DNA of 64,000 nt from Rattus norvegicus (Eukaryota; Chordata; Mammalia; Rodentia; Muridae): assembly GCF_036323735.1 (NCBI RefSeq), contig NC_086031.1, positions 48,927,725 to 48,991,724 of the forward strand, given 5' to 3'. Position numbers and translations under genes: made by a program. Below, in pieces: positions 32,541-44,995 of the stretch (its first letter is position 1; each line of letters begins with the position of its first letter). Under the pieces are notes generated by a model. It saw only the letters and a program-made list of their open reading frames with translations, ran no database searches and was not told the origin of the DNA.

Positions 32541-35500
32541 GTAGGTATCCCGTCGTGCCTGCCCTGTTGAAGATTGTTCTGAATTTCATACATTGATATA
32601 TATTAAAGTAGTGCGTAGTAAGGTGAAAGGTCCCTGCAGTCTTCCTTCCTCAGTTGATTGCTTGGTGTTTGAGTTCTTATGTCTTGTACTGGTTTGTAAT
32701 TAAGCTGAGTGTTGGTAGCACATGCTGACAATCCCAGGATTCTGAAGGCTAAGGCAAGAGAAAGGATTGCTTCAAGTCTGAAACCAGCTAGGCTACAGAA
32801 TGAGATTTTTGTCTCAATAAGGATTTTGTTGGGTGGTAGTGGGACAAGGACAGTGGATCCATATGGTGGAAGGAGAAAAACAGCTCCTATAAGTTGTGCC
32901 TAACAGAGCCAGAAGAGGGCATCAGATCCTCTTGAGTTAGATACAGGCCGCAGTTGTAAGCTACCTGATACGGGTGCCAAGATTGGAGCTCTGGTCCTTT
33001 GGTAGGACATTGAGCACTTTAACTGAGCACCTCTCTAGCCCTTAGTCCTTGAACTATAGATCTTATTAGGTTCATTTGAAACAGATTCTGTTGTTGTTTG
33101 CTTTTGGAAAAGGGTCTCATGTAGCCTAGATTGGTCTCAAACTTTTGATATACCTGGGATGACTTTGACTTTCTAATTCTCCTGTCTCTGCCTTTGAAGT
33201 ACTAGAATTTCAACCTGTGCCACCATGTGTGGCTCATACACTGTTTCCTGATCAACTTGGGGTTTATATGCTAGGTCAGTGCTCTACTAAGCTAAATCCT
33301 CTTGTAACTTTTCTTCCTTTCTTTTCTCAAGAAATACTAGGTGGAGCCAATACACCTTATGAGAAAGGTATTTTCACACTGGAAGTTATCGTTCCTGAAA
33401 GGTGAGTGTGAATTAGAGTCAGCTTATAAGGTAAGGCACAGCCACTGAAAGACAGACAGTACACTATTTAGGCCATTAAGTGTAGCAGTTAAGAACCATG
33501 ACTAGGACTGTGGTATGTTGTTTTTGTCTCTTTGGAGTTCAGTTTTCTTCTCTATAAACTATGGACCACATTGGAACTGAGCCCCTCCCTTTCCAAAAAA
33601 TGTAGTAAATATATTTTTTATATAATATAGAATTGACCCTTGTAGCCATTTTAGGTGTAAATTTAACATTATTGTGGTTTTTGTTTGGTTGGTTGGTTGC
33701 TTTGGTCTTTGTTTTAGATTTTAGAGGCAGGATTTCTCTGTGTAGCCCTGGCTGTCCTGGAACTTGTTCTGTAGACCAGGCTGGCCTCTAACCCAGAGAT
33801 CCACCTGCTTCTGCTGGGATTAAAAGCAGTGCCACCACCACCTAGTATATTGTGTAATCATTAATATTAAATCTAGAACTTATTCATCTTCCCAAACTGT
33901 AACTTCATATCCATCAAAAATCCACCCCCTCCAGTCTTCCCTGACACCAACCCTTGGCGCCCACCATTGTTCTCTCCACCTTGGTCAAGTCAAGGCCCCT
34001 TCAGTCAAGTGAGGCTCCAGTCAGGTGAGTTGGAGCTGGAGTTCTGTGTAGAGTGAAGAGGGATGAAATGAGGATCTTAACTATTAACACTGGAAATGTC
34101 TGTACCATGGTGGGAGCCTGGACAAACTTGTCAAGCCTGAATGAGTAGCTTAATAATTATGTCAGATCAATTCTGAATAGACTAGAACTTTGCAAGGTTT
34201 GTTTGTCCCTGAAGAGATCTGATACCTGAATCCAATGTGGAAGTCCAGGTGGAACCTGTTTGAAAAACACAGCTGTAAAAATACTTGGACACAGGGACTG
34301 GAAAGATGACTTAATGCTGTTCCTACAGGATCTGGGTTCAGGTCCCAGCACCCACATGGCAGCTCCCATCTGCCTATACCCCAGTTCCAGGGGCTCAGAC
34401 ACCCTCTTCTGGCCTCTGAGCACCAGGCATGTTAATGGTATACAGGCACATATATGTGCCGGCATCCACACATAAAAGTAAATAAAATCATCCTTTTTTT
34501 TTTAGTTTGGAGACAAGGAAGTTTGAATGATAACTGGGGAATTCTTTTTAAAAACTTTCACAGATATATAATGGTATCATAATAGGACAGTGTTCTTATA
34601 CTTAATAGATACTTGATAGTATTTAGCAGGTCAGGGGGTTATGAGTGTTTTTAGTACCATTATTTCAACTTTTTGATTGCTAATATTTTTGATTACTGGT
34701 GAATTGGGGAATCTGCCTTCCAAATGCTATCTTTCTAAAATTTTCCAATCCATCTTTATTTTTGGTAGCTACTACTGAGCAAGGAAGGCTTTAAGGTGTA
34801 GAATGAGCTCCCAGCCCTAACTGAGATGCTAATAAAACTGATGGCAGTTGATAGCTCGGGGATGGAGAGTCACTTTTCTTTAAGGCCTCCCTTTGTAACC
34901 GTGCTGTCTGGTGGATGGCTCCACACACATGAGTATGGGCACCGTAAATTGTAAGGCTCAGTATAGCCATGAAGCAGCACTAAAACAATTTTCTCCTCTT
35001 ACACATTCGCAGGTACCCATTTGAGCCACCACAGATCCGATTTCTGACTCCAATCTATCATCCAAACATTGATTCTAGTGGAAGGATTTGTCTAGATATT
35101 CTCAAATTGCCACCAAAGGTGAGGAAAGGTTAAAGAGTTGACTCTGACATCTGTTTTCTTGACATTGGAAAGGGGAAAGCAAACTGCGCATGGCAGCTCA
35201 TGACTGTAATTGTAGCACTCTGGGAGGTGAGCTGTGTGAGTTCCAGGACAGCTAGAGGAACCCTGTCTCAACAACGAAAAGAAGGAAGGAAGGAAGCTAA
35301 GTGAGACATTAAAGAAAAGAAAAGAAAGGAAAAGAAAAGGGGGGGGTGCAAGAAGATTAGGAATTAAAGGTCATCCTCACTGATGTAGCAAGTTCAAGGC
35401 CAGCCTGGGTTACATAAAACCCTGTCTCAAACAAGCAAACAGAAACTCCTTAGGTTATATAGTGTCACATTCTTTTTGATTTTTTGAGGCAATGTCACTT

Positions 35501-37728
35501 AGCCAAAGTTGGCCCTCCACCTCCTGGTCCTCCTGCCTGTACCTTATAAGTGCTGAGATTATAGGCATGGGTTACCATGCCTGGCTCAACAATGTCACAC
35601 TGTCACACAAAAGCAATTGTTCATTTGTACATAGGGTGCATGGAGACCGTCCCTCAACATTGCCACTGTATTGACCTCTATTCAGCTGCTCATGGCCGAG
35701 CCCAATCCTGATGACCCACTAATGGCTGACATTGTACGTATCCCCATTCTTTCAGCAGCTATAGCCTACTTTATCTGTACCTCTAATATTTCAGCTGGTG
35801 CTCATCACAGAAATCAGTTTCTCTGTTTTAACTCTGAACTCATTTTAGTCTTCAGAATTTAAATATAACAAGATCGCTTTTGTCAAGAAAGCAAGACAGT
35901 GGACAGAGACTCATGCAAGACAGAAACAAAAGGTATGCTATTGGCTAATGTGATCAGTTTGACTAGTATATCTATGGGATGAGAGGGGAATGAGCTCCCA
36001 GCCCTAACTGAGACGCTAATAAAACTGATGGCAGTTGATAGCTCTGGGGATGGAGAGTCACTTTTCTTTAAGGCCTCCCTTGGGTTAACCACACACGTAA
36101 GTATTATGTGGGCAGTACAAATTGGACTTGGTATGTTATATTTAAAAAGAAAAGCAAGGCCCAGCATGGTGATGCGTCTTTAGTCACCTCACTCAGGAGG
36201 CAGAGGCAGGTCAGTCTCTGAGTTGGAGGCCAGCCTGATCTACAGAGTAGTTCCATCCCAGTCAAAAAAATTTTAATTAAAAATAAAAAGAGGGCTTAAT
36301 GTTGGAGAAAGATAGGGGATGGGTCTGGGAGTAGGCGGGGAGAAATAGGGAGTGAATGTCATCAAAATACATTGTATGAACTTCTTAAAGAATTAATATA
36401 ATATATACATACTATAATGTATGTCCTAGGGCTGGAGAGACAGTGTAATGGTTAGGAGGGCATGCTCCTCTTTTCCTGACTCTTAATTCAACACCCAACA
36501 TTCCTGTCAGGAGACTCACAACTGCCTCTAACTCCGGCGCTTAGGGGCCTGACACCCTCTTCTGGACTCCACGGGTACCTGCTCTCCTGTGTACACAAAC
36601 CCACACACAGACACATAATCAAAAACACACTATGTCTTTTTTAAAAAAAGAATACAGATCTCTATCCCAGATTCACTTAGATAGAAATGCCTAAACAATA
36701 TTTATTAAATTTTCTAAATCCACACTGCTCTGGAATGGGAATTGGATTCTTTCTACTGTAACCATCTAATTCTTATTCATCTTATTCAGCAGAGTGCTTA
36801 GCTGCTCATCTAACAGTCGTCATCTTCTGACAACACTAGAGGGCAGGCAGCATCTGCCTGATTGTATTCTTGTGAATAGCAGGGATAGAAGTACAGTGAC
36901 TCATGCAAGTTTTTCTGATTTGTCCTTTTTAACATTGAGCCAGACACTAGTTAAACAATAATGAGAAGGCAGGCTTAGGAGGGAATGTTTTATTTCTTAT
37001 GGGACCACATTCATGGAAAAGGGGGTATTTAAGTTGATAGTGTTTTGGTTTGTTTTTGAGATAAGGGTTTTTTTGTTTGTTTGGGTTTTGTTTGTTTTGT
37101 AATCCTAGCTGGCTTGAACTTACTATGTAAGCCAGGCTAGCCTAAAACTCAGTAATCCTATCTTAGCCTCTTGATTATTATTGTTGGTTTTTTCTTTGTT
37201 CCAGTTTTTTGAGACAGGGTTTTTCTGTGTAGCTGTGGCTGCCATGGAACTCAATCTGTAGACCAGGATGGCCTTGAACTCAGAAATCTGCCTGCTTCTG
37301 CCTCTTGAGTGCTGGGATTAAAGGTGTGAGTCACCACTGCTTGGTACCTCTTGGCACCTCTTGATTGTTGTAGACATACATCATTATACCTAGGGTTTTT
37401 TTGAGTTGGTAAAGTTTGAAATGAAAAAATAAAGTATGCAAAAAATATTTGACAAAGATGCTTTTGAAGGAAATACATTCTCACTAAAATCTTAAAACAA
37501 AGACTATCTGGACATAGCATTTCAGAGCTGTTTTCCATTAACGCTGTGGATGTTGTGTTTCGCTCCCTCCCTCCTTCGCAGGCTGGTGAAGAGGAGGTAG
37601 GCATCTCATCGGAGGTTGGTGACTCTGAGGAAAGCCACTCCACACAGAAAAGGAAGGCCAGGCCACTAGGAGGAATGCAAAAGAGGTTTTCTCCTGATGT
37701 TCAGAGAGTCTGTCCTGGTCCCTCTTAG
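32432..37728 (+). CDS. Ube2t: Ube2t, ubiquitin-conjugating enzyme E2 T (six coding exons, complete)
   Basis: E2 enzyme that works with the FANCL RING ligase to monoubiquitinate FANCD2 and FANCI in the nucleus during interstrand crosslink repair. Coding exons are 32432-32540, 33332-33401, 35013-35118, 35635-35733, 35849-35932 and 37582-37728. All junctions are GT-AG and in phase, giving 204 residues. The protein starts MQRASRLKKELHMLAI. The UBC fold spans about residues 1-150 with HPN at 76-78, catalytic Cys86 (RICLDIL), Lys91 (known autoubiquitination site), and Arg60 and Arg99, known contacts with FANCL. The C-terminal tail (about 157-204) is acidic, then basic (QKRKARP), and is slightly longer than the human tail as I recall it. 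The start ATG has A at -3. The stop is TAG at 37726. Confidence 0.98.
33332..33401 (+). CDS. Ube2t: Ube2t exon 3 (residues 37-60)
   Basis: Acceptor ttctcaag, then ILGGANTPYEKG and FTLEVIVPE, ending two bases into Arg60. Donor gtgagt at 33402. Confidence 0.97.
33690..33845 (-). mobile_element. B1 SINE in Ube2t intron 3
   Basis: ggatttctctgtgtagccct, ggctgtcctggaacttgttc, gaccaggctggcctctaacc and gggattaaaagcagtgccac. Confidence 0.9.
34290..34495 (+). mobile_element. B3-like SINE in Ube2t intron 3
   Basis: gggactggaaagatgactta, ggatctgggttcaggtccca, gcacccacatggcagctccc and a TAAAAGTAAATAAAAT tail. Confidence 0.75.
34795..34965 (+). mobile_element. L1 3' UTR fragment in Ube2t intron 3
   Basis: ctgatggcagttgatagctc, gagagtcacttttctttaag and cacacatgagtatgggcacc match the rodent L1 (Lx-type) 3' UTR. 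A second copy lies at 35990-36140. Confidence 0.7.
35013..35118 (+). CDS. Ube2t: Ube2t exon 4 (residues 60-95, active site)
   Basis: Contains YPFEPPQIRF, the HPN motif and catalytic Cys86. Acceptor cattcgcag, donor gtgagg at 35119. The exon completes a full codon at Lys95. Confidence 0.98.
35635..35733 (+). CDS. Ube2t: Ube2t exon 5 (residues 96-128)
   Basis: GAWRPSLNIATVLTSIQLL and MAEPNPDDPLMADI, the conserved helix after the active site. Acceptor acatag, donor gtacgt at 35734. Length 99, phase 0 at both ends. Confidence 0.97.
35849..35932 (+). CDS. Ube2t: Ube2t exon 6 (residues 129-156)
   Basis: SSEFKYNKIAFVKKARQWTE then THARQKQK. Acceptor cattttag, donor gtatgc at 35933. Length 84, phase 0. 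Confidence 0.97.
35990..36418 (+). mobile_element. L1 3' end split by a B1 in Ube2t intron 6
   Basis: 35990-36145 repeats the L1 3' UTR module (gatggcagttgatagctctg; gggcagtacaaattggactt). A B1 occupies 36150-36285 (atggtgatgcgtctttagtc; gttggaggccagcctgatct). The L1 terminus resumes at about 36290 (gatgggtctgggagtaggcg; ttgtatgaacttcttaaaga). Confidence 0.75.
36428..36645 (+). mobile_element. B2 SINE in Ube2t intron 6
   Basis: gggctggagagacagtgtaa, gactcttaattcaacaccca and acaccctcttctggactcca with an A-rich end. Confidence 0.85.
36815..36910 (+). mobile_element. Possible ancient MIR/L2 fragment
   Basis: acactagagggcaggcagca and gaatagcagggatagaagta resemble the L2/MIR tail pattern of pan-mammalian repeats. 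Weak match. Confidence 0.35.
37200..37350 (-). mobile_element. B1 SINE in Ube2t intron 6
   Basis: gagacagggtttttctgtgt, ggctgccatggaactcaatc, gaccaggatggccttgaact and gtgctgggattaaaggtgtg. It lies upstream of the exon 7 acceptor. Confidence 0.93.
37582..37728 (+). CDS. Ube2t: Ube2t exon 7 (residues 157-204 and stop)
   Basis: Acceptor ctccttcgcag, then an acidic Ser/Glu-rich stretch, QKRKARP and a Pro-Ser end before TAG. The tail is not part of the UBC fold. Confidence 0.95.
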   Translation, partial: AGEEEVGISSEVGDSEESHSTQKRKARPLGGMQKRFSPDVQRVCPGPS

Positions 37729-37950
37729 TTACTGGCAGTCTGTGTCAAGGTGGTCTCCTTGCTTGCTTCTTTTCAATGTTTTTCTTTGTGTTTGATGACA
37801 AATGTTTGTATCCTTACAAAAGACCTCGTATGTTTACGAATTCTGCCATGCAGCGATTCTTTAAGAATAGTTTGTTTTATTTATCTTGTACATATGTATT
37901 TAGAAAACTTTTAAACTTGAAAAATAAATAATACTTAATGTTAAGTGTGT
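37729..37950 (+). terminator. Ube2t: Ube2t 3' UTR with poly(A) signal AATAAA at 37923
   Basis: A short AT-rich 3' UTR holds the canonical AATAAA at 37923-37928 followed by GT-rich sequence (gttaagtgtgtgtttatatg) expected of a downstream element. Cleavage is inferred near 37940-37950. Confidence 0.85.
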
Positions 37951-38889
37951 GTTTATATGAAATGTGTGTCTGGGAGTGAACTGGTTATATAGTACTATAT
38001 GATCAGAATGTTAAAATGTTTTGTCAACTTACCATCACTTGAGACACAGAGTGTTTGAATACATGAAAAATCGCTGTTAAGAATCATCGCCCTAGGCTTT
38101 GGGGAGTGTGGTTTTTCAGAAGCCTTAAACTGTGGACTAAGTCAGGGTGCATTTTGCCAGTGCTTAGTCGTTCTCAGCTTTCACGCTGAGATTTATGTAG
38201 CTGGGAATTACTACAGTGTAACTTTCATTTGTTCAACAAATTGGTTGTATGTTGAGACAGAGACTTGCTGTGTAGTCAAGGCTGACCTCAAATGCACAGA
38301 GGAGTGTCTCTGCCTCCCAAGTACTGGGTTACAGGCATATGCCACCATGCCTGGCCTGTGACATATTATACTGCATGGTTAGTTGCCAGACTTGAATCCC
38401 CTATCGTGATTTCATAATATACTTATCTTGTGGTGGATTTGGGGTCTTACCTGGCCAGCACTTTATCCTCCCAGTCCTGTTGTCCCGTTAAATGACAGAG
38501 GTAAAAAACTGGAGCATAAATCAGTTGATGCAGGAAAAGGGCACCTACACTGTGAGTACAGGGGATATAAAGGCTGGACCTGCCTCAACAGAGACTCTGT
38601 ATCCCAGTATAGCAGTGATGGTTTTATATATAAGATAATGCCACAATAGGAAAAATGCATCTCTGAGTAAGTGTGTGTTCTGCATCTGCTGTCCCTCAGT
38701 AACAAGCTGCTCTACGTGATCTGACTTATACAGAGAAAGTCGATGTGAATTTATCTGCTTATTAATGACAAGTAACATTTGCTGAGAATGCACATTTCTG
38801 ATTTCTACAGATTGGGATTGAACTCACGGCCTTGCATATGGTAGTCAGATGTTGTATTGCTGAGTTACTAGATCACCTACCCTTACAGA

Positions 38890-39105
38890 TTTCTTTCCTA
38901 AAATATATTTAATTTTATGTGCAAATGTGTTTGTGTATGGTTGTATGTGTGTGTACCATATGATGCAGGAGCCCAAGGAGCAACAAATCCCCTGGAACTG
39001 GAGTTACAGATGGTTGTAAATTGCCCTGTGGTGGTAATAGGGCAAAACCAGGTCTTCTGCAGGAGCAGTAAATGCTCAACTGCTGAGCCATCTTTCCAGC
39101 CTCCA
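38890..39105 (-). mobile_element. B3-like SINE
   Basis: tgtttgtgtatggttgtatg, ggaactggagttacagatgg, gcaaaaccaggtcttctgca and tgctgagccatctttccagc. Confidence 0.75.
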
Positions 39106-40310
39106 TTACATAATTCTTGAGCCCACTTCTTAGAGTCAGTTATTATTCTCTAAATGCTAGAAATTAATTTTCTCCCAGATTTGTATCTTACATTCATTAG
39201 GCAGACTTGGAGCTCTTACACCATTAATATGTCAGTTATGGGTGATTTCAGCTGTTAGTGGCATCAGGCTGGCAATTATAGAATCCACTGTCCTCCTAAA
39301 TGGAAAGGAGTGGGGTAAGTGGATTGGTGGGTTCAGAGGCTCAGCAGTGTCAGGAGATCTTGGCCACCCCATCTGCTTTATATAGTACCAGCTCTCTGTG
39401 TCTGTTTACCCTTAAAGTTCTCTAGGGTGAGTGACAGTCATTCTTTCTTATTCACATCCAGCAGGCCCTGGAGCTCTGCTTTCCGTTGAACAAAAATCTC
39501 ATTGGTCTGCCTTAAGAGCAATCACTGTGCCAGAGAAATGCTCTGCGATGGTCAGTTTGGGCTAAACCAGAGACAAAAGGAAAGGAAAATCATGTGTCAT
39601 AGAACAAAATCCGCTACACTGATTTATCACCTAGGCTAGTCGACTCCACAAGTCCCCTCTCACTCTGCTGCCAACATCCTAGTGTAAGCTGCCATCGTCT
39701 CTCACCTGTACCGGGGCCCATAGCCTTCTGGGTTCCTCAGCACTTATTCTATGGTGCTCCCAGATGCAGAAATGATCTCGTGACAGTGTAAGTCTGATTT
39801 GGCTTCCCTCCTAAAGCCCTCCAAGTGGCTTTCCTTTGCAGTGAAGATAGTAACAACAACAACAACAAAATTAATCTACTTCCCTGACCCACAAGCCCTT
39901 CATGCTTTATCCACATTGCACCTCCTTCCCCTGTAGACACCTACACCTCCCATGGTAGTTTAACTCAGGGCAGCCTCAGAAGTTTGTTGGCCAATAAAGC
40001 AGCTCTAGAGACTTGGGTACTCCCCTACCCCCCACCCCGCTCATAACTCATATTCAACTAGTTTTCTTGATAGCCTAAGAGAATGTTTGTGCTGTCTGAC
40101 TTCATGTCCTGGGGATAGAGTGGGAATGGAGGGGACTTTTCACAAAACATAACAGAGCTGAAAGTTGAAGTCATCCATCCACCTCTAGTGATTATATAGC
40201 ACAGGCTGGGGAAAAAAAAATGACATCCCCAAAGATTAGAAAAGTCCAAATTCCTTCGCTTGATGGCTGGGAAATGGCTGAAAACATGGGTGAATTCAAG
40301 ATGGAGTCGA

Positions 40311-40422
40311 GGGGTTGGGGATTTAGCTCAGTGGTAGAGCGCTTGCCTAGCAAGTACAAGGCCCTGGGTTCGGTCCCCAGCTCTGAAAAAAACAAAAAAA
40401 CAAAAAACAAAAAAACAACAAA
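40311..40422 (+). mobile_element. ID SINE with target-site duplication
   Basis: Near-consensus ID with a tail of A runs spaced by C. The 15-base repeat tcaagatggagtcga flanks it at 40296-40310 and 40423-40437. Confidence 0.97.
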
Positions 40423-40639
40423 TCAAGATGGAGTCGAATTCAAGCCATCCTCAGCTACATAGCAAATTCGAGACCAGCTTGGGCTACAAGACCTTGTCCC
40501 CCACCCCTTTTTATTTAATTTAGTCTAGAAAGAAATAGGAAAAAGAAAAGCCAATTTCAGCTCTGATGGGTACTGCTTACCAATTTAATACTCCTAATAT
40601 TAGACCTTCCTGTGGAGGTTTTGTCTTTTATTGTCTATG

Positions 40640-41045
40640 GTAATGCTAAGTTCAGGCCCCTAAGACCTACAGGTAGCCCCTGCGACCCAACCCCCAGTTA
40701 ATTGTGATTGGTAAATAAAGATGCCAACAGCCCATAGCTGGGCAGAAGAGACATAGGTGAGGTTTAGGTTTCCCAGACGAGGGAGCATGAAGAATGTACA
40801 GGAGGAGACAGAAGAGCCACAATGGGATAGCCGAGCCATAAAAATGTAGCCACATGGGCTGGCCAATTGGAGTTAAGAGCAACCCATAATAACATAATAA
40901 ATAAGAACTCAGGGTTCTCGATAGGAAATATTGATAGGAAAGTAGATTCTGACAGCATGGAGGGTGGACAGCTGCCCAGATACTGTGCAGCCTAAGGCCT
41001 ATTAAATATAAAGGCTGTGCGCGTGTTTTATCTGAAAACAATCTA
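40640..41045. mobile_element. Probable rodent LTR retrotransposon fragment
   Basis: gttaattgtgattggtaaat, aaagatgccaacagcccata, gctgggcagaagagacatag and gtagccacatgggctggcca resemble a rodent endogenous retrovirus LTR. No internal gag or pol sequence is present. Family unknown, boundaries approximate. Confidence 0.45.
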
Positions 41046-41099
41046 AGGCAGAGAGGAGTCCCTGGGCCAGGATTTTAAGTATTATCAAGTACACCTTCC

Positions 41100-41235
41100 T
41101 TCTGGCTTTTCACCTGTGTAAAATAGCCACCTTGTGGAACTCAGAGACTGTTGTGAGCATGGAATGAAGTGATGCTTGTAGAGCATCCTGCATGGGGCCC
41201 AGCATGGCTGACACTTGTACAGTACTTGCAGGGGC
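41100..41235 (+). mobile_element. MIR SINE fragment
   Basis: cacctgtgtaaaatagccac, gactgttgtgagcatggaat, gcttgtagagcatcctgcat and cagcatggctgacacttgta follow the 3' half of the MIR consensus at high divergence. Confidence 0.6.
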
Positions 41236-42188
41236 ATGGAGACAGTGAGCCAAGCATAGGTGAGCCCTGGGGAGCTCCCATGGCCTACTTGCCAGTCTGC
41301 TTTGTTCCTGGGACAACAAAACTGAGCTGTGTTTTTTAACTTCAAACCCCTAATTAAGGAGGAGAGATGACATCCATGACTGATCATATAAACACTGCAG
41401 ATTCCAAGTTTCCCCTCCCCTCCCGCCCCCCACCCAGTCCCCCACTTCACCTCTCCCCGAAAGCTATCTAAATAAGAACAGATTTTACCACCCACCTTGT
41501 GGGCAGGCAGCTGAGGCTAGGACGAGCTATTTATCCTTCGGGAATTCAACACATACAAATAAAGTTCCTTTTCCAGCCAAGTGTGTATTTTTCCATCAGT
41601 GTGCCCCCTGCCCAGGTTGTCTTGTTTAGGTTGGGGTAGCCTAAAGAAGGGATTGACAGACGGGGGTGTGGTTTAGCCAGGCTAACTGGCTGCTGGCAGC
41701 TTGCGATCCAGGCCTGAGCAGGGCTGCCATGGAAACCCAGGAGAGGCGGAGCAATGGTCAACACAGGCTATGCGTAGAAACAACATTCCACTTTGCTGCT
41801 TAGCAAGTGTCACCCCTGCCTCCTGCCATCCCCTCCTACCCCCCCCCCCCCCAGAGTGGCCATCCCTCTAACAAGTAGTTTATATCAGACATGACAGTCT
41901 GTCTAGTGTCTTGCATCCTTCCCAGTCTACGCTGGGACTTTACCTTTTATGTCCTTATTTTCCTGACATTACATCCCACTAGCCCATCCCTTCCCTATCA
42001 TCACCGGGCTTCTTTACCCAGGATCCTGGAATTATTTAATCTGGACAAGCGGCTCCTCTCAGAGGAACTTCTCAGACCTCCCACCAAAAGCACTTAGGGG
42101 TTGAGTTCTCTCCATCTCCAGGTTTCTACTAAACAGAGTCACTGCCAGGTTCTAACTCTTTACATTAAAAAAAAAAAAAAAACCTTTG

Positions 42189-42277
42189 GGGGTTGGGGAT
42201 TTAGCTCAGTGGTAGAGCGCTTGCCTAGGAAGCGCAAGGCCCTGGGTTCGGTCCCCAGCTCCGGAAAAAAAAGAACC

Positions 42278-42308
<31 letters not shown>

Positions 42309-42310
42309 CA
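42189..42310 (+). mobile_element. ID SINE in an A-rich site
   Basis: Near-consensus ID with an A-rich tail containing gaaccaaaa units. The flanking repeat ends in aacctttg at 42181-42188 and 42318-42325. Confidence 0.95.
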
Positions 42311-42627
42311 AAAAAAAAACCTTTGATCTCTCCAATAACCTGCAGCATTTCCCTACTATCGTTCTCATTTTACTGATAACGCAACTGAGCGAGGTTAAGA
42401 AAAACCTAAGGACAGTGGCTGCTCCCTGCACTTCTCCTGAGGCTAGCATTCAGCAAGCAGTTGTACAGCTCTGGCACTAACTGCAAACTCCAAACAGGGC
42501 AGCGCCCAGTGGCTTTGACTACCTTCTCAACTGCTCTTTCCACTCTCCCCTGCCTCCTCCTTCAGCATCCTCTAGCCTTAAGCTACTCCTTAGGGGTTCC
42601 CACCCAGCCCCATGTTCACATGATAGC

Positions 42628-43000
42628 TGTCCTGGCTTGTTTATGTCCTCTTGACAAGCTAGTCATCAGAGGTGAGGGAGCCTCAATTGAGAACATGCTT
42701 CCGTAAGGTCAGGCTGCAGGCAAGGCTGTTGGGCATTTTCTTAGTTAGTAATTGACGTGGGAGGGGCTCAGCCCACCACTGGGGATGGTGCCACCCCTAG
42801 GGTGGTAGTCCTGTAAGAAAGCAAGCTGAGCAAGCTATGAGGAGCAAGCCAGTAAGCAACTCAGCTTCCAAGTTCTTGCCCTGTTTGATTTCCTTCAACA
42901 ATGGACTGCAATGTGGAAGTGTAAGCCAAATAGTTTTCTCTCTATCTTGGTTCAGTCGTGGTATTTCATTGCAGCAATGGCGACCCTGACTAAGACAGTA
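42628..43000 (+). mobile_element. Rodent interspersed repeat, near full length
   Basis: tgtcctggcttgtttatgtc, cctcaattgagaacatgctt, gggcattttcttagttagta, gagcaagccagtaagcaact, and the end gcagcaatggcgaccctgac then taagacag. Best-preserved copy of this family in the window. Confidence 0.75.
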
Positions 43001-44017
43001 GCTTATCCTGACTGTCGTGAGAATCCTCTATGACCACCAAAACTCCAGTAGATGCTTTCTACTACCCTATGGTTGGTTGCTAAGACAAAGGCGTTCACCT
43101 TTACTAGGCTTGGGTAGGAGCTGACAGGTGGGACTTGTTAAAGGAAACTCTTGGACATCTTGCCATGCAAGTACCAAAAATCCCCACACATGCAGACAAA
43201 CAGCATTGGCTCACTGCCCGTGAAGTCCAGGAGTGTTTTTAGGCGTGGCTAGTACAGAAGTTCCAGTGTTTCTGTCAGGAGCCATTGTTCTCCAGGAGCC
43301 CAGTCCCTCCAGTGCCTGTGCAGCCTCCCAGGCCCGCAGCTCCAGGGACAGAACTTCTTATCACTCCAAAGTTCTTGGATCAGATCTTACTACAAAACTT
43401 GGTTGTGAGCCCTTCTTTTGGCCAATCAGTGAGGCTAAAGATAACACTGAGAAGGTCCGGATCACATTCCCACCCATGAAACCTGGAGTGAATCCAACCA
43501 CATACTGGGGGGGGGGGGGGACTTCCTGGAGGAAATTGTTTCCAGAAGGAAGGAAATGGTTACTGGGCAGGAAACATCTACTCTAAAACAGGGGTAACTA
43601 GAACAGCATCATTTCAATCATGATAGCCAGGAGAGAAGAGTCAGACAAGCCAGAGGGAGGCATTGAATCCCTGGGAACTGAAATCGTGGGCGATTTGTGA
43701 GGTGTCATGGTTGTGCTGGGAATGGAACCTGAGTCCTTGGTAAGAATATCAAGGGCTTTTAACCTTTAAGCCATCTTCAGCCCCTCACACCATCCTATAA
43801 ACCCAAAGATCACAACACAGACCTGGAAAATGGACAGTGACGGTTTTTAGAGACAGCACTAACTCAGACAAGAGTATAAGAACATAGGAGCGGCAGCATG
43901 GCTCAGTAGGTGAAGTCATGTGTCACCAAGCCTGACAACTGAGTTCGATTCCCAGGACCCGTATGATGGAAGGAGAGAACTGAGTCCCTTTCATCCTCTG
44001 ACCTCCATATAATCCGT

Positions 44018-44019
<2 letters not shown>

Positions 44020-44066
<47 letters not shown>
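44020..44066. repeat. (CA)n microsatellite
   Basis: About 22 CA units as the tail of a B3/B4-like SINE (43890-44020). Confidence 0.97.
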
Positions 44067-44107
44067 AACCAAAAAGAAATGGGGAAAAGGAGGGTAGAAG
44101 ATTATAA

Positions 44108-44288
44108 AGGGGTCTGGAGAGACGACTCAGCAGTTAAGAGCACTGGCTGCTCTTCCAGAGATCCTGAGTTCAAATCCCAGCAACCACATGCTGGTTCACA
44201 ACCATCTGTGATGAGATCTGATGCCCTCTTCTGGTGTGTCTGAAGACAGCAACAGTGTACTCAGATACACTAAGAAAAATTACAAATG
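44108..44288 (+). mobile_element. B2 SINE, near full length
   Basis: ggtctggagagacgactcag, taagagcactggctgctctt, caaatcccagcaaccacatg, gccctcttctggtgtgtctg. Confidence 0.95.
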
Positions 44289-44900
44289 AATTAGTTCAGA
44301 CATAAAGTTTTCTGTTGTTCTGTCTTCTCTGTATCTTCTGGCCAAATTGAGGAACAATCTTTAAGGATGTATTTAGTTATGTTAATCTGGCTAGAAAAAT
44401 TTCTCTAAGACATGGTCTCATATAGCCCAGGCAGACTCCTGATCCTCCTGCCTTGTATGTCCCAAGTGCTGGTTTACATCCATACACCACATGCTTCCAA
44501 CTTACTTTGTCCTCCCCTCAACAGAAAGTTACCAAGCATTTCTCTCTGGTTGATCCTGTAAGAAAGAACTGAGGATACAGTGAATGAGGCCAATGGGCTC
44601 TCTTCAGAGATTCTGACCTCGCCTCACGGTGCCAAGCTCCAGCTTTCCTCCATGCCCTTTCAATCCTGGGGTTTCTACTCCAAATGAGGCTACACCTTTC
44701 CCAGTAGCCTCTCACAGTGCCACGCCTCGGCTGCTCTCTATGACCCCTTCGTGCTCTCAAAACCAGGACCACCTAGGATACTCCTAGCTGCCAGCATGGG
44801 ATGCAGAATTGGACCCCTTTGCACCACAGCTTCTGTCTGACTCTGAAGACATAGTCCCAGAAAATGTCACTTCAGTGATGCTATTCTCTCTCTCTCTCTC

Positions 44901-44995
44901 TTTTTTTTTTCTTTTTTTTCAGAGCTGGGGACCGAACCCAGGGCCTTGCGCTTGCTAGGCAAGCGCTCTACCACTGAGCTAAATACCCAACCCCA
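44901..44995 (-). mobile_element. ID SINE
   Basis: Poly-T, then agagctggggaccgaaccca, gcgcttgctaggcaagcgct, ctaccactgagctaaatacc. A short ctattctct repeat at 44881 and 44997 is the likely target-site duplication. Confidence 0.93.

Noticed and set aside
34795..36140. A duplicated segment of about 100 bases in Ube2t introns 3 and 6 (34795 and 35990) that first looked like a gene-internal duplication.
   Set aside because: Both copies match the rodent L1 3' UTR and are independent L1 fragments.
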